DNA from: Ignavibacteriae bacterium HGW-Ignavibacteriae-1
GTDB lineage: Bacteria > Bacteroidota > Ignavibacteria > Kapaibacteriales > UBA2268
DNA: 64,000 nucleotides
Reading direction: 5' to 3'
NCBI GenBank assembly: GCA_002839825.1
Contig: PGYU01000006.1
Coordinates: forward strand, 124,001-188,000
Made by a program: the position numbers and the translations under genes. Of this stretch, positions 51,001 through 59,552 are shown in pieces. Below the pieces are notes generated by a model. That model was not told the DNA's origin, did no database searches, and saw only the letters and a program-made list of their open reading frames with translations. Within the stretch, counting starts at the first letter, position 1, and each line of letters starts with the position of its first letter.

Positions 51001-51312
51001 AACGTAACAACATCAACAAGTGACGTTACTAATCAAATGAAAGACGGTTACTCACTTGGTGCAGCCGTTCCTAACCCTGTAAATGCATCTTCGGTGATTT
51101 CTTACGAAGTTGCCACTGACGGATTTGTTGAAATCGTCCTGATTGACCAATTAGGTGTCGAAGTCGCAAAACTTGTCAACACAAGGCTTGCAGGCGGTGA
51201 GTACCAACTTAATATTGATGCTAACGCATTGCGTCTGACTTCAGGAGTTTACTCCGTAGTCATGAGAGCAAACGGTGTTCAGTTGATTCAACGTATAGCA
51301 GTAGTAAAATAA
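45019..51312 (+). CDS. Giant (2097 aa) secreted protein: two parallel beta-helix blocks, Ig-like domains, T9SS-type C-terminus
   Basis: Signal peptide MKKIFTRFLIFLFAFTIYVQQAEAK; repeated IxxNxI beta-helix rungs; repeated Ig-like YQWEF/YQWQKS/FQWLRNG/VQWFRGS/YRWYKDG/YQWYFD; C-terminus AVPNPVNASSVISYEV...GVQLIQRIAVVK. Confidence 0.85.
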   Translation: MKKIFTRFLIFLFAFTIYVQQAEAKVEIGTAEYTTLSAAFTAINNGTHTGNIVAKITGDISESARAILNASGQGSADYNSVVIYPTGNYKISGNQATALIELRGADDVTFDGRQNQSGTTNSLTIENISTSSSTTVIWLDSNTAGGGGASNNTIRNINIVGGSLTTSYGIVTGSSSSLTTAGAGNDNNTIAYCTFKKLYYGIRSYGLSTGRSKNLKIYGNQMGSSDPSETVATYGMYIYYTDGAEIYDNTLDKLTSTSTVYGLYFYYGNESKIYNNTFSNFKSGSSMYVFYMLQSPYTEFYGNKVENMNSGGLIYNCYLSTGNYSKFYDNSIKNIVANGSMYGYYCSSNQYGEVYNNQIDNITTTGLAYLYYNTSCPYMIIEDNRATNVYNASTMYGVYLSSGTEGVVQRNYFDNLMNSSGTSYGLYLSSCSKAKVLNNRIGNQTATTYSYGIYFTTVADAEVFNNEIFGLTANGSSTTGAWGIFIAGTSSNTKIINNTIANIRTTQWSTTGTTTNPFGIAISGGTGYKIWHNSVQLTGKQVEIGTTGTLSACLMLSSTSVNTIDLRNNLFSNTLEGLSGSRSFCVYLSSSSNLSNSTLDYNNYYAGGTYGMIGYLNSDISNLSGWQSATSRESNSSNYFTEFNSINNNSPVPGSEVIGQGTGISEVVYDITGVQRSATNPTPGAYEKAADLLGPEIVFEKLAPTTSTDNRVLVATITDYTAVNKTSSAPRLYYRAIKNTNAWVGNSSSQDGWKYATATINGDEYSFTLDYNKIYDGIEIGDVYEYFIVAQDIAPTGNIGVSKGFFSVNPTSTSLTAENFPFYDPDNFKVAEAIEGEITVGSGSGKDYATLTDAGGVFEYLNSGILTGDVEVIISTDIPESGTIALGKLLYEGAEYYNVTFKPSEAKVKRLSGALASGSIISLVGASYVTFDGSYDGEGRYLEITNQQTSGYNAAIAIGSGGAMLDGGKFVTIQNCVIFNNYILSTSGSFGIIVTDGAITTSASSPGVNNLTIRNNEIYKSSYGIVAAGSSSSSLQNLLIENNEIGSTTTGSEISVKGLDITYTDNVVIRGNKIFNFTTAYSTTRTGIEITGSTSTNALIENNIIYGMKQTASSTVGCYGINILGGTGHSIVNNYISDITTSRMSSTSTTGNPFGIRVGSGSGHKIWHNTIIMKGSQAAAGTTPSLTANIIFSSSYLNNDVRGNILHNSISGVNGTSSFNIFLYSTSNLTNVLSILDHNNYTIGGDHGKYGGYGTSYPFSNVATTLTAWKNMTGKDVNSFSVTTYHIGDTDMHLNSSSVGNTNLMIPRMDDVLYDSDGELRKGSTYVGADEVIAYLNMTEDNTLTPEYNVYCVNDPLTMTFDFDLEFGDKITRDGLSSVDIVWFKNNYGITDAKSKKLEFESLEMSDSATYYARAKFMDVELITKSHHVIVETPIAFDLQPKDEDVCSTDPQLLIQTLPTGNIYGYQWEFRKLGTSTYIPMPGETSPEVQLDLNDPESAIGHYRLEVTGPGNCGPEIVYSDVSFVNISDPLENAQLEYEGDLTYICKDESIAIHATGDGTIFGYQWQKSTGTGFIDLSLSEYPTANTHTLVMTNMKPDESADYRCMILGSTTCGTPLVPTPSTAVKVWDFFAIEEHPESQVVCAGEEVTLKVFAEGTIYGFQWLRNGVEISTEENFYADKRVLILPNVEYDNSGIYQCLLTVEDCAGKKTVISNPAAVYVATPTEFTRKPTTQSVMLGNSINWVVRSHLNGAPPEFEPKVQWFRGSQQLLESPRFIGTKSNSLIIDNIQDSDYGDDYWVVVYGLCGNDTVRNFGLLKSEFSITAQPTGASVCQGEFVSFSVSASSSTGEPISYRWYKDGVALLDNADYVGSHTNTLTINNSRAELNGDYYCEVKVPSSQFGLYSYTAILEVTDLPAITKDLELIVNLEVGDNLILEVETTGTDLIYQWYFDTEAIPSANEASYSIESVDESNSGNYYVVILNACGEVTSEISVVNVTTSTSDVTNQMKDGYSLGAAVPNPVNASSVISYEVATDGFVEIVLIDQLGVEVAKLVNTRLAGGEYQLNIDANALRLTSGVYSVVMRANGVQLIQRIAVVK

Positions 51313-51335
51313 AACTATAATTTATAGTATTTTTT

Positions 51336-51369
51336 AGAGCCGGCTCGAATGAGTCGGCTCTTTTTTTTT
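51336..51369 (+). terminator. Intrinsic terminator after giant secreted protein gene
   Basis: AGAGCCGGCTC-gaat-GAGTCGGCTCT followed by T run, one G-T wobble. Confidence 0.85.
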
Positions 51370-51477
51370 GTAAATAATAAATCTCAAAATACTCTAATCA
51401 AAATTGAACTGTTTCGTCTAAGAAAAACTATAGTAAGTCTGAAAAATATTTCAATTAGATATTCAATAAAGAAATTA

Positions 51478-53295
51478 ATGAGCGCAACTCCCTTAGAACT
51501 TTTTAGAAATTTTTGTATTATTGCACATATTGACCATGGCAAATCAACATTGGCAGACCGTTTGCTTGAAATGACCGGCAGAGTTAGCAAGCGAGAAATG
51601 GTTATGAACCAAATCTTAGATGATAACCCTCTCGAGCAAGAACGCGGCATTACAATTAAATTGCACGCCATCCAAATGGACTACAAAGCCGAGGACGGCA
51701 AAACATATATTTTGAATTTGATTGATACTCCCGGTCACGTTGACTTTACATACGAAGTTTCTCGTTCGCTCGCTGCATGCGAAGGCGCTCTGTTAATCGT
51801 TGACGCCACTCAAGGCATTGAAGCTCAAACCATAAGCAATCTTTATCTCGCGCTTGGAAATGATTTGGAAATTATTCCTGTCTTGAACAAAATTGATTTA
51901 CCGAGTGCCATAACTACAGTGGATGACGTCAAACAGCAAGTAATGGAACTCATTGGTTGTGGCGAAGACGAAATCTTGCTTGCATCTGCAAAACAGGGTA
52001 TTGGCATTCATGAAATGTTGGAAGCGATTGTTAAACGCATCCCACCTCCAAAAGGCGACCCAAATGCACCTCTGAAAGCTTTGATTTATGATTCGATTTA
52101 TGATGCTTATCGTGGCGTAATCGTAAATGTTCGTGTTTTCGAGGGAACTTTACGCGAAAATGAAAAAGTCTTGTTTATGGCTTCCAATAAAGTTTACGAA
52201 ACAGAAGAAGTCGGTATTTTGTATATGACTCGCCACAGAACAAAAGAACTTTCTGCGGGAAATGTAGGATATTTTACAGCAAGCATCAGAGATTTACATG
52301 ATACCAAAGCCGGTGATACGGTTACATATTTCAAAAATCAATGCGTCGGAGCTATCGAGGGATTTCAAGTCGTTAAGCCTATGGTATTTTCGGGTATCTA
52401 TCCTGCGGATGCCGATGATTTCGAAAATTTACGCGAAGCTTTGGACAAACTAGTTCTGAATGATTCTGCAATTACTTACGAACCCGAATCATCTAATGCA
52501 CTCGGATTCGGCTTCAGATGCGGATTCTTAGGTCTTTTGCACATGGAAATTGTCCAAGAAAGGCTCGAACGCGAATTCAACCAGACAATTGTTACCACAG
52601 TTCCCAACGTACGATATAAAGTAATAAAAACCAACGGTGATATTGTTTTTGTTGACAATCCGGCAGAATTACCCAAACTCGGCGAAATTGAAGAACTTCA
52701 AGAACCTTACATCAAGGCTCAAACCCTCACACCAAATGATTATGTTGGCAATATCATGAAGTTGTGTATGGATAGAAGAGGTGTGCTAACCAATCAAATT
52801 TATCTGTCCGCAACACGTGTTGACATTCAATGGGAATTGCCATTGGCTGAAGTTGTATTCGATTTTTACGACAAACTGAAATCAATCACTCGTGGCTATG
52901 CTTCGCTTGATTATGAATTCATGGAATATCGCAAAGGAGATTTGGTCAAACTTGACATTATGCTCAACGGCGAACCTGTTGATGCTTTGTCGGCAATTGT
53001 TCATAGAGTAAAGGCTTATGATTGGGGTAAAAAATTATGCGACAAACTTAAGGATTTAATCCCAAGGCAAATGTTCGAAGTAGTGATTCAAGCATCAATT
53101 GGGCAAAAAGTTATTGCTCGCTCGACTGTGAAAGCATTGCGTAAAAATGTAACTGCCAAATGCTATGGTGGCGACATTTCTCGTAAACGTAAATTACTCG
53201 AGAAACAAAAAGCAGGTAAAAAACGTATGAAACAAGTAGGGAGTATTGAAATTCCGCAAGAAGCATTTTTGGCTGTACTCAGCATTGACAATTAA
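51478..53295 (+). CDS. lepA: Elongation factor 4 (LepA)
   Basis: [92 protein letters not shown]-terminal [25 protein letters not shown]. Start moved from 51349 because the extension overlaps the terminator. Confidence 0.96.
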   Translation: MSATPLELFRNFCIIAHIDHGKSTLADRLLEMTGRVSKREMVMNQILDDNPLEQERGITIKLHAIQMDYKAEDGKTYILNLIDTPGHVDFTYEVSRSLAACEGALLIVDATQGIEAQTISNLYLALGNDLEIIPVLNKIDLPSAITTVDDVKQQVMELIGCGEDEILLASAKQGIGIHEMLEAIVKRIPPPKGDPNAPLKALIYDSIYDAYRGVIVNVRVFEGTLRENEKVLFMASNKVYETEEVGILYMTRHRTKELSAGNVGYFTASIRDLHDTKAGDTVTYFKNQCVGAIEGFQVVKPMVFSGIYPADADDFENLREALDKLVLNDSAITYEPESSNALGFGFRCGFLGLLHMEIVQERLEREFNQTIVTTVPNVRYKVIKTNGDIVFVDNPAELPKLGEIEELQEPYIKAQTLTPNDYVGNIMKLCMDRRGVLTNQIYLSATRVDIQWELPLAEVVFDFYDKLKSITRGYASLDYEFMEYRKGDLVKLDIMLNGEPVDALSAIVHRVKAYDWGKKLCDKLKDLIPRQMFEVVIQASIGQKVIARSTVKALRKNVTAKCYGGDISRKRKLLEKQKAGKKRMKQVGSIEIPQEAFLAVLSIDN

Positions 53296-53321
53296 TTTTA
53301 AGATTATAAATACAAAAAGCA

Positions 53322-54233
53322 ATGGATATCAAGAAATATTTCGCTAAGACTGCGAAACCGGCTAAGAAAAAACCCGAAACTTTTCAAGAGAGTTTGATTT
53401 CCTGGGTGAAAACCATTTTAGGTGCTATTATTGTTGTGATGATTATTAATGGTGCTGCAGTAGCATCTTTCGTTGTTCCGACAGGTTCGATGGAAAATAC
53501 CGTAATGACAGGAGATTTTCTTTTTGTCAATAAATTTATTTACGGTCCGACTACACCTCAACTAATCCCATTTTTGAATATCCCCTTGCCATTCTATAAA
53601 TTTCCCGGATTGAAAGACCCCGAGAAAGGAGATGTCATTGTATTTATTTATCCGGGTGACCGCGACGAAGTAAAGCCTGCGGATTTTGTTTATTATTTGA
53701 AACGTTGTGTAGCTGTCGCCGGCGATACTATTTCAATTGTAAACAAGCAATTAATCGTAAATGGTTCAGAGGTTCCACTTCCCGAATTTGGCAAATATGA
53801 TAGAGAACTGCCAATTTACCCTGGTGATAAATTGCGGACATTTCCTCCCGGATTGGGATTCACACGCGATAATTGGGGACCGGTAAGAATTCCGAAAAAA
53901 GGCGATGTAGTTGAGCTTAGTCCTGAAAATATTCGTGAATGGGAAGTGCTTATTGCACGCGAAGGACACGAAGTGGCATCAACGGCAAGCGGTATTTTGA
54001 TTGATGGCAACTCTGTTTCAACATATACAGTAGAGCGTGATTATTGCTTCGGGCTTGGCGACAATCGCGACAATAGTCTCGACAGCCGCTACTGGGGCTA
54101 TATTCCTTATGATAATGTAATTGGCACTCCAATGATTGTTTATTGGTCATGGGATACAAATATCCCTTTATCTAAAATAGTTGACAAATTCGGCTCGGTT
54201 CGATTACCAAGAATTGGCACAATTATCAAATGA
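53322..54233 (+). CDS. lepB: Signal peptidase I
   Basis: ASFVVPTGSMENTVMTGDFLFVNKFIYG, YYLKRCVAVAGDTI, GLGDNRDNSLDSRYWGYIP. Confidence 0.93.
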   Translation: MDIKKYFAKTAKPAKKKPETFQESLISWVKTILGAIIVVMIINGAAVASFVVPTGSMENTVMTGDFLFVNKFIYGPTTPQLIPFLNIPLPFYKFPGLKDPEKGDVIVFIYPGDRDEVKPADFVYYLKRCVAVAGDTISIVNKQLIVNGSEVPLPEFGKYDRELPIYPGDKLRTFPPGLGFTRDNWGPVRIPKKGDVVELSPENIREWEVLIAREGHEVASTASGILIDGNSVSTYTVERDYCFGLGDNRDNSLDSRYWGYIPYDNVIGTPMIVYWSWDTNIPLSKIVDKFGSVRLPRIGTIIK

Positions 54234-55012
54234 TGAGCGATTCGGAACTAAAGGTTTTGCCTCAAAAAAAAAACTCACTTCGAGTTGTACTATCTGCATT
54301 TTTTGAAGTCCTGATTCTGATTCTTTTCGTCACTTTTTTGCTCAGATTTACAACTCTCGAATTCCTGAAAACCGAATCTGATTCGATGTCGCCCACTTTA
54401 AATAAGGGTGACCACGTGCTGATGAGTCGGCTCGGGTATTATTTTGGATTGGGCTCTATAATTCCTTTCACTACGCTCGAAAACCCGCTTAAGTTTGCAC
54501 TTTGGTACAAAGAACCTTCCAGAGGCGATGTGATAGTATTTCGTGACGAGGATTACGAAGGCGATTTCAAAGCTATAAGATATGTAACGAAAAAAGTAGA
54601 TGCAATTCCCGGAGATACTGTCAATTACCAGCATTTCGAAGGGAGGACAACTTTCAATCTCTTACGATTGGAAGAATTTGAAGACCACTATAAAAAAGCA
54701 ACACTACCTGCAAAGGGTACCGAAATCAAGTATAGTTCGGTGAATTCAGACTTTTATATTTCCTTGATGCGTTCCGAAAATGAATCTGTGTTCGATACCG
54801 GAAAGGATTTCCTTGTCAATGGCAAATCATCAAATTCCTATATTTTCAAGAACTCATATTATTTCGTAACAGGCGAGAACTACAGCAAAAGCTATGATTC
54901 GCGTTACTTTGGTCCTATTTCCTCCGAACGAATTGAGGGCAAAGTCTTATTCCGCTACTTTTCAGAAAATTCAGACGATGGTATTTCGTTTTTGAATTTT
55001 AAATGGCTCTAA
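54230..55012 (+). CDS. Second, divergent signal peptidase I paralog
   Basis: LEFLKTESDSMSPTLNKGDHVLMSRLGY, RYVTKKVDAIPGDTV, GENYSKSYDSRYFGPIS; 4-nt overlap with upstream lepB. Confidence 0.85.
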   Translation: MMSDSELKVLPQKKNSLRVVLSAFFEVLILILFVTFLLRFTTLEFLKTESDSMSPTLNKGDHVLMSRLGYYFGLGSIIPFTTLENPLKFALWYKEPSRGDVIVFRDEDYEGDFKAIRYVTKKVDAIPGDTVNYQHFEGRTTFNLLRLEEFEDHYKKATLPAKGTEIKYSSVNSDFYISLMRSENESVFDTGKDFLVNGKSSNSYIFKNSYYFVTGENYSKSYDSRYFGPISSERIEGKVLFRYFSENSDDGISFLNFKWL

Positions 55013-55641
55013 TATCATTCATCATAAAATCAACATTGCTCCTTTGTTGCCTGCAAGTCGGATACATATTCGCATCCGATAGTGTTGATGTTTATATTAT
55101 CAATTATCATTACCACACAGGCGTTATTGTCCCGACTGATTCACTTGTTTTGTCTAAATTGAAAGTAGGCGAACATTTCAAGGAATATCAAAAAATTGAT
55201 ATTGGTTGGGGAGATGCAGATTTTTATCAAATTACCGGATTTGATTTGTATATGGGAGCTAAAGCACTGCTAATGCCAACTCCGAGCGTTCTTCGATTTG
55301 AAGGAATGAATTATCCGGTTACGTCTATGCCCGAGAATTTCGACTTCATTGTTCTACTAAAATTTTCGCGAGACAAGTTCAACAAAATGATTGAACTTGT
55401 TAATCAATCATTCGATTTAGATGATTACGGTAAAATTCAAAAAGCGTCAGAGCAATACTCGGGCAAGGTGCAATTCTACTTTTCCAACGAAAAATATCAT
55501 ACATTCAACACATGCAATACTTGGGTAGCGCGGTTGTTGCGAGATTCAGGATTCGACATCTCGACTTTTATGGTAATAACCGAGTATGATTTATATACTC
55601 GTCTCAAGAAAATCGGAAAGCTAATCAAAGCCCTTAATTAG
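55003..55641 (+). CDS. DUF2459-like protein
   Basis: VYIINYHYHTGVIVPTDSL, KIDIGWGDADFYQITG, YHTFNTCNTWVARLLRDSGFDIS. Confidence 0.7.
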   Translation: MALISFIIKSTLLLCCLQVGYIFASDSVDVYIINYHYHTGVIVPTDSLVLSKLKVGEHFKEYQKIDIGWGDADFYQITGFDLYMGAKALLMPTPSVLRFEGMNYPVTSMPENFDFIVLLKFSRDKFNKMIELVNQSFDLDDYGKIQKASEQYSGKVQFYFSNEKYHTFNTCNTWVARLLRDSGFDISTFMVITEYDLYTRLKKIGKLIKALN

Positions 55642-56428
55642 CTTTGGGCGGTTGCCAATTGCCTCTTTCCCAACGTATTAATTCAATATCAACACTTCCA
55701 ACATAAACATTCATTTCTGCCTTTATAGGAACTCTAGCATCGTCATCGGAGAACCAGCCCTTGAAATACCCTTTTAATCCATAAACTCCTTCCCAATCGG
55801 CTCTACCGTCGAAAAATAGCGTTTTTATAGGATACTTGACTGCGGAAATGTCAATTTTCCCCGTTTTACCATGGAAATTAAGATTTGTATAAGACAACGC
55901 TGAACCAATTAATGTCGGAACTTTAACTGTTTTCCCCAAATCTGTAAATTGTCTGGCAAAGAAAAACAATGAACATCCATCATTTACTTTTTTGTCAAAT
56001 TCGATTTTTTTCGTTTTATCTAACTTACTATCTTTCCAAAGTTCATATACAATATGCTTTTGGGGATATTTCATATCAAATTTTTCTGTTGTCCAATCAT
56101 TATCACCTTGCTTTGTACTGCCTTTGAATTGGTGCGAATGTGTCAAATTCTTCTCCATCAAAGACTCGAATACAGCATTGAGGCTTACGAAGGGAATTCC
56201 GGGGTTACTTTTCATCTCAGCTTTAGCCGAATAAACTTTTTTACCGCTGAAATCAACTTCTTCAATCGAAGTAATTGTGATATTACCTAACTTGATTCCC
56301 ATGAAAGATACTTCGTATTCGATGACCTCTCCGGGATAAAAAACATTGAGTTTTGATTGGCTTTGGGATTGAGCCGATAATATGAACATGAAAAGAAAAG
56401 CTATGAATAGGTTTTTGATGATTGTCAT
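55634..56428 (-). CDS. DUF3108-like periplasmic protein
   Basis: Signal peptide; FYPGEVIEYEVSFMGIKLGNITITS...SVDIELIRWERGNWQPPKAN. Confidence 0.7.
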   Translation of the reverse strand: MTIIKNLFIAFLFMFILSAQSQSQSKLNVFYPGEVIEYEVSFMGIKLGNITITSIEEVDFSGKKVYSAKAEMKSNPGIPFVSLNAVFESLMEKNLTHSHQFKGSTKQGDNDWTTEKFDMKYPQKHIVYELWKDSKLDKTKKIEFDKKVNDGCSLFFFARQFTDLGKTVKVPTLIGSALSYTNLNFHGKTGKIDISAVKYPIKTLFFDGRADWEGVYGLKGYFKGWFSDDDARVPIKAEMNVYVGSVDIELIRWERGNWQPPKAN

Positions 56429-56512
56429 TATAAATTTAAATTTAGTTTCTAATATATCTAATTAGACGATATGAAACGAAAAAAGTGAAAATAATTGTAA
56501 TAAAGATAAGAA

Positions 56513-57274
56513 TTAGTTCGGGTAGAAGAAGCTATATTCGTAGATAAATTTTCTGATAACAGTACCTTGGGAGGTACTTTCAAATTCAGTTATAATGCGA
56601 CCCGCTGAGTTGTATTTATATGATTTGATATAGGTGACGCCTTCGTGGTTATAATTGATAACATCAAGTCCCGAATTTCCCGGAGTATAAACTAAACTGT
56701 CGCGAGAGAAAGAATTTCCGTTAGAGGATTTTATAGTTCGCTCGACCAAATTTCCACCGGAACTATATGTATAGCTATAATCAAAAACAACGGTGTTATT
56801 AGTTTTGATATCAGTCTCGGAACGGCTGATTATATTCCCTAAAGCATCATAAGTATAAACAGTCTCCTTGAATGGATCACCGGCTTCATTAATCGCAATT
56901 TTCTTGACGATTCTGCCATTGTTATCCAACTTATATTCATTAACTGATTGTTGCTTTTCGTTTCCTGCAGCATCAAATTCTATAAAAATTTCTTTACTTT
57001 CGTTATTGCTGGTATAGGAATATGAAGATTTATTTTTGATAATGCCAACTTCGTTGTATTCTTCATTGAATGTCAATCTGCCGCTTTTGTCAAACTCTTG
57101 AAACATTACAACAGATTTTTTTTGATTTGTAGTAACGTCAACCTGCCATTTGGTAATAGATTTCAAAACCTTTTGGTTTTCGTAGTTGATTATAGGGCTG
57201 CCCATATCCGAACAAGCACTGATTAGAACAAGCAGCGCCAAAAATCCGAGTGATATGTTTGCAAATCTTAACAT
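56513..57274 (-). CDS. Lipoprotein with RHS/YD-like repeats
   Basis: Lipobox LISAC; repeated (D/N)xxGxIxxxxxxxxNN..YxYTYSS/YTYDALGNIISRSE pattern. Confidence 0.6.
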   Translation of the reverse strand: MLRFANISLGFLALLVLISACSDMGSPIINYENQKVLKSITKWQVDVTTNQKKSVVMFQEFDKSGRLTFNEEYNEVGIIKNKSSYSYTSNNESKEIFIEFDAAGNEKQQSVNEYKLDNNGRIVKKIAINEAGDPFKETVYTYDALGNIISRSETDIKTNNTVVFDYSYTYSSGGNLVERTIKSSNGNSFSRDSLVYTPGNSGLDVINYNHEGVTYIKSYKYNSAGRIITEFESTSQGTVIRKFIYEYSFFYPN

Positions 57275-57493
57275 TTTTCCAATTACAACTATACAACTTT
57301 TATAAAAATAACAAAAAATTTGGTTAATTCAAAACTATTTCTTTATGTTTTACACGATTTTGTTAAATTTAATTTTATTATTACATAAATTTTATTATTT
57401 TTGATTTGAAACAGCTAACTTAAAGTCACTTCATATCTGCATTTTTGTAAGCAAATGATGTTTTAACAGTTAATATTCTAAGATAAGTGTTTT

Positions 57494-57509
57494 TGGCATG
57501 TAATTTGTT
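57494..57509 (+). promoter_or_regulatory. Possible sigma-54-like promoter element
   Basis: TGGCATG-TAAT-TTGTT compared with consensus TGGCACG-N4-TTGCW; -12 GC is GT here. Confidence 0.25.
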
Positions 57510-57543
57510 CTATCATTAAAATACATTTTTAGAGGTAAAAAAT

Positions 57544-58590
57544 ATGAGATTTCTTATAGTATTTTTGATGTTTGTTGTGACTGGAACTGCTATTTCGTTC
57601 AGTCAGCCCATGGTTCCTATACCGGAACAGCTAACTAAATCACAGTTAGAAGTTTACGAAGATTCGCAGGAACTGTTCACACTCAAATTACTTGATTTGT
57701 ATAACACTAGTGTAATCTATCACACGCAGTTGTCATTAATAGGTGACGACCCTGATCAAGTAATTGAAGATAAATTAGCAGCTCAAAGAATCACTAAACT
57801 CTCGCCGCCAACCAACGATGAAGTTCGCGACCAAGATTATAGAACCCTTCAAAAATATCAATATATTGCTAAAGTGTTGGGTGAGCGTATTATTTCTTTA
57901 GGACAATCAAGCAGACCTACTTGGGAAGACAATGTGAAGCGAGTTAAGTATCTTGACTCGCTCTATGATACTAACTTGACTTTATTGCAACAACAATACA
58001 TGAATGATTGTCGCGACATGACTACCATTGTTTCTGTTGCAGCTACCGGAAACGTTTTTATATCTAACGGTGGAGACAACGTCAGAAACGACCCCGGATT
58101 GGGTGTCAAAGGTACTGTCAATATCAATAGACTTTTCGGATTTTGGCCCTCAGTTGATTTTTGGTACGAATATCAAGCACCAAATTTCTATACTCAATAT
58201 GATATGGGCGAATTTGAATTCAAGGACAAATGGAATGCTGATATACATGCTGTAGGTTTGGGTGTGAAATTGCCTGTTGGAGTGTCCGATAAATTAGTCC
58301 ATGGGTTAAATCTCTCGGCAGGGTATTTCTGGAGTGAAGGTTATGCAATTAATCGCCCATATGGTTCATTTGTTTGGGAAGGTTTCAATGCCAATATCGA
58401 ATATTTCTTTGGTGTACCGAGCTGCAGATTCCCTTTTGAACTTTATTTCGATTTTTCCTTATATAGCTCCTTCAATAAAAATCTTGTCTTTCTTACTAAT
58501 GTACCGAGGTATGATAATTTAGATATTGGAAACACTCATCTTGCCTTTTCAGTCGGAATCAGGTATAACTTTTTGCGATCAGCATTTTAA
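57544..58590 (+). CDS. Secreted protein with helical N-terminal region and C-terminal beta-barrel
   Basis: Signal peptide MRFLIVFLMFVVTGTAISFSQ; strand-rich C-terminus ending LAFSVGIRYNFLRSAF. Confidence 0.6.
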   Translation: MRFLIVFLMFVVTGTAISFSQPMVPIPEQLTKSQLEVYEDSQELFTLKLLDLYNTSVIYHTQLSLIGDDPDQVIEDKLAAQRITKLSPPTNDEVRDQDYRTLQKYQYIAKVLGERIISLGQSSRPTWEDNVKRVKYLDSLYDTNLTLLQQQYMNDCRDMTTIVSVAATGNVFISNGGDNVRNDPGLGVKGTVNINRLFGFWPSVDFWYEYQAPNFYTQYDMGEFEFKDKWNADIHAVGLGVKLPVGVSDKLVHGLNLSAGYFWSEGYAINRPYGSFVWEGFNANIEYFFGVPSCRFPFELYFDFSLYSSFNKNLVFLTNVPRYDNLDIGNTHLAFSVGIRYNFLRSAF

Positions 58591-58609
58591 TAATTAATAT
58601 GGATATACT

Positions 58610-59527
58610 ATGAAACAGTCAATTATATACCTAATCTTTTCGCTTCTGATTTTGTCATTCTCGCCGTTTGATGCGATATCTCAGGGCACACCCTTTGAGA
58701 AAGGAAAGCGTGACATTAAACTCGGTATTACTTATCGGGAAGCCGGAGATTTCGTAAATGCAAAAAAATTCATTGACATGGGTTTGAACCTCGTTGATAT
58801 TAACAACAGTTTTGATTCACGGTATTGGACAGCCGTTGGATATGAGTATTTGGGTTATGTCTATCGTGATAATGGGCAAAAAGCCAAAGCTGATGATTAT
58901 TTTCGATTTGCCAGAGATATCTATAGAAGGATAATTTCCCAAAGTGACGGCAGCCAAGTAGCAATAGACAAAGTGATTGCGAATCTTGATGTTGTACTCA
59001 CTCAAGAAGTTACTCCGGGTCCTTCGTGGAAAGTTGTAGCTCCATCAGTCGAGAGGGGAACTATAATGAATGTGACGAATAAGAAATTGTCAACCTTGCC
59101 TCAGGATATGCCTGACAATTTAACGAGTATAGTTCTTGCTAAAAATAAATTTGTTGAGTTCCCTTCGGGGCTTGATGATTATGAAAATTTAGAATATCTG
59201 GATCTATCAGACAACAGAATTCAACGCATAACTTCTGCTATTGGTAAATTAACTCAATTGCATTATCTGGACATGAGCTATAATCGTTTAGCAGAAATTG
59301 ACAAAGACATTGCGAAGCTGCAAAACCTCAGAGAATTGAACCTGAGCAACAACAGATTGAAGATTATCCCTGCTTCACTATGCGAATTAAAGGGGCTGAG
59401 GTTGCTGAATTTAGAAGGTAACAGCCTTTCCTATGAAGACGTAATGAATTTAGTTCGTTGTTTACCCGGTACAAATATCAAATTTGATGAATATGAGAAA
59501 GTAGAAGAAACCGTTGGATTTGAATAA
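58610..59527 (+). CDS. Secreted TPR-like plus leucine-rich-repeat protein
   Basis: LEYLDLSDNRIQRITSAIGKLTQLHYLDMSYNRLAEIDKDIAKLQNLRELNLSNNRLKIIPASL LRRs; N-terminal tandem helices. Confidence 0.8.
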   Translation: MKQSIIYLIFSLLILSFSPFDAISQGTPFEKGKRDIKLGITYREAGDFVNAKKFIDMGLNLVDINNSFDSRYWTAVGYEYLGYVYRDNGQKAKADDYFRFARDIYRRIISQSDGSQVAIDKVIANLDVVLTQEVTPGPSWKVVAPSVERGTIMNVTNKKLSTLPQDMPDNLTSIVLAKNKFVEFPSGLDDYENLEYLDLSDNRIQRITSAIGKLTQLHYLDMSYNRLAEIDKDIAKLQNLRELNLSNNRLKIIPASLCELKGLRLLNLEGNSLSYEDVMNLVRCLPGTNIKFDEYEKVEETVGFE

Positions 59528-59552
59528 ATCGGAATTGTAAATACGATGATTA

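Noticed and set aside
51349-51477. N-terminal extension of LepA in the ORF track
   Set aside because: Begins inside the terminator of the upstream gene; conserved LepA starts at 51478 ([24 protein letters not shown]).
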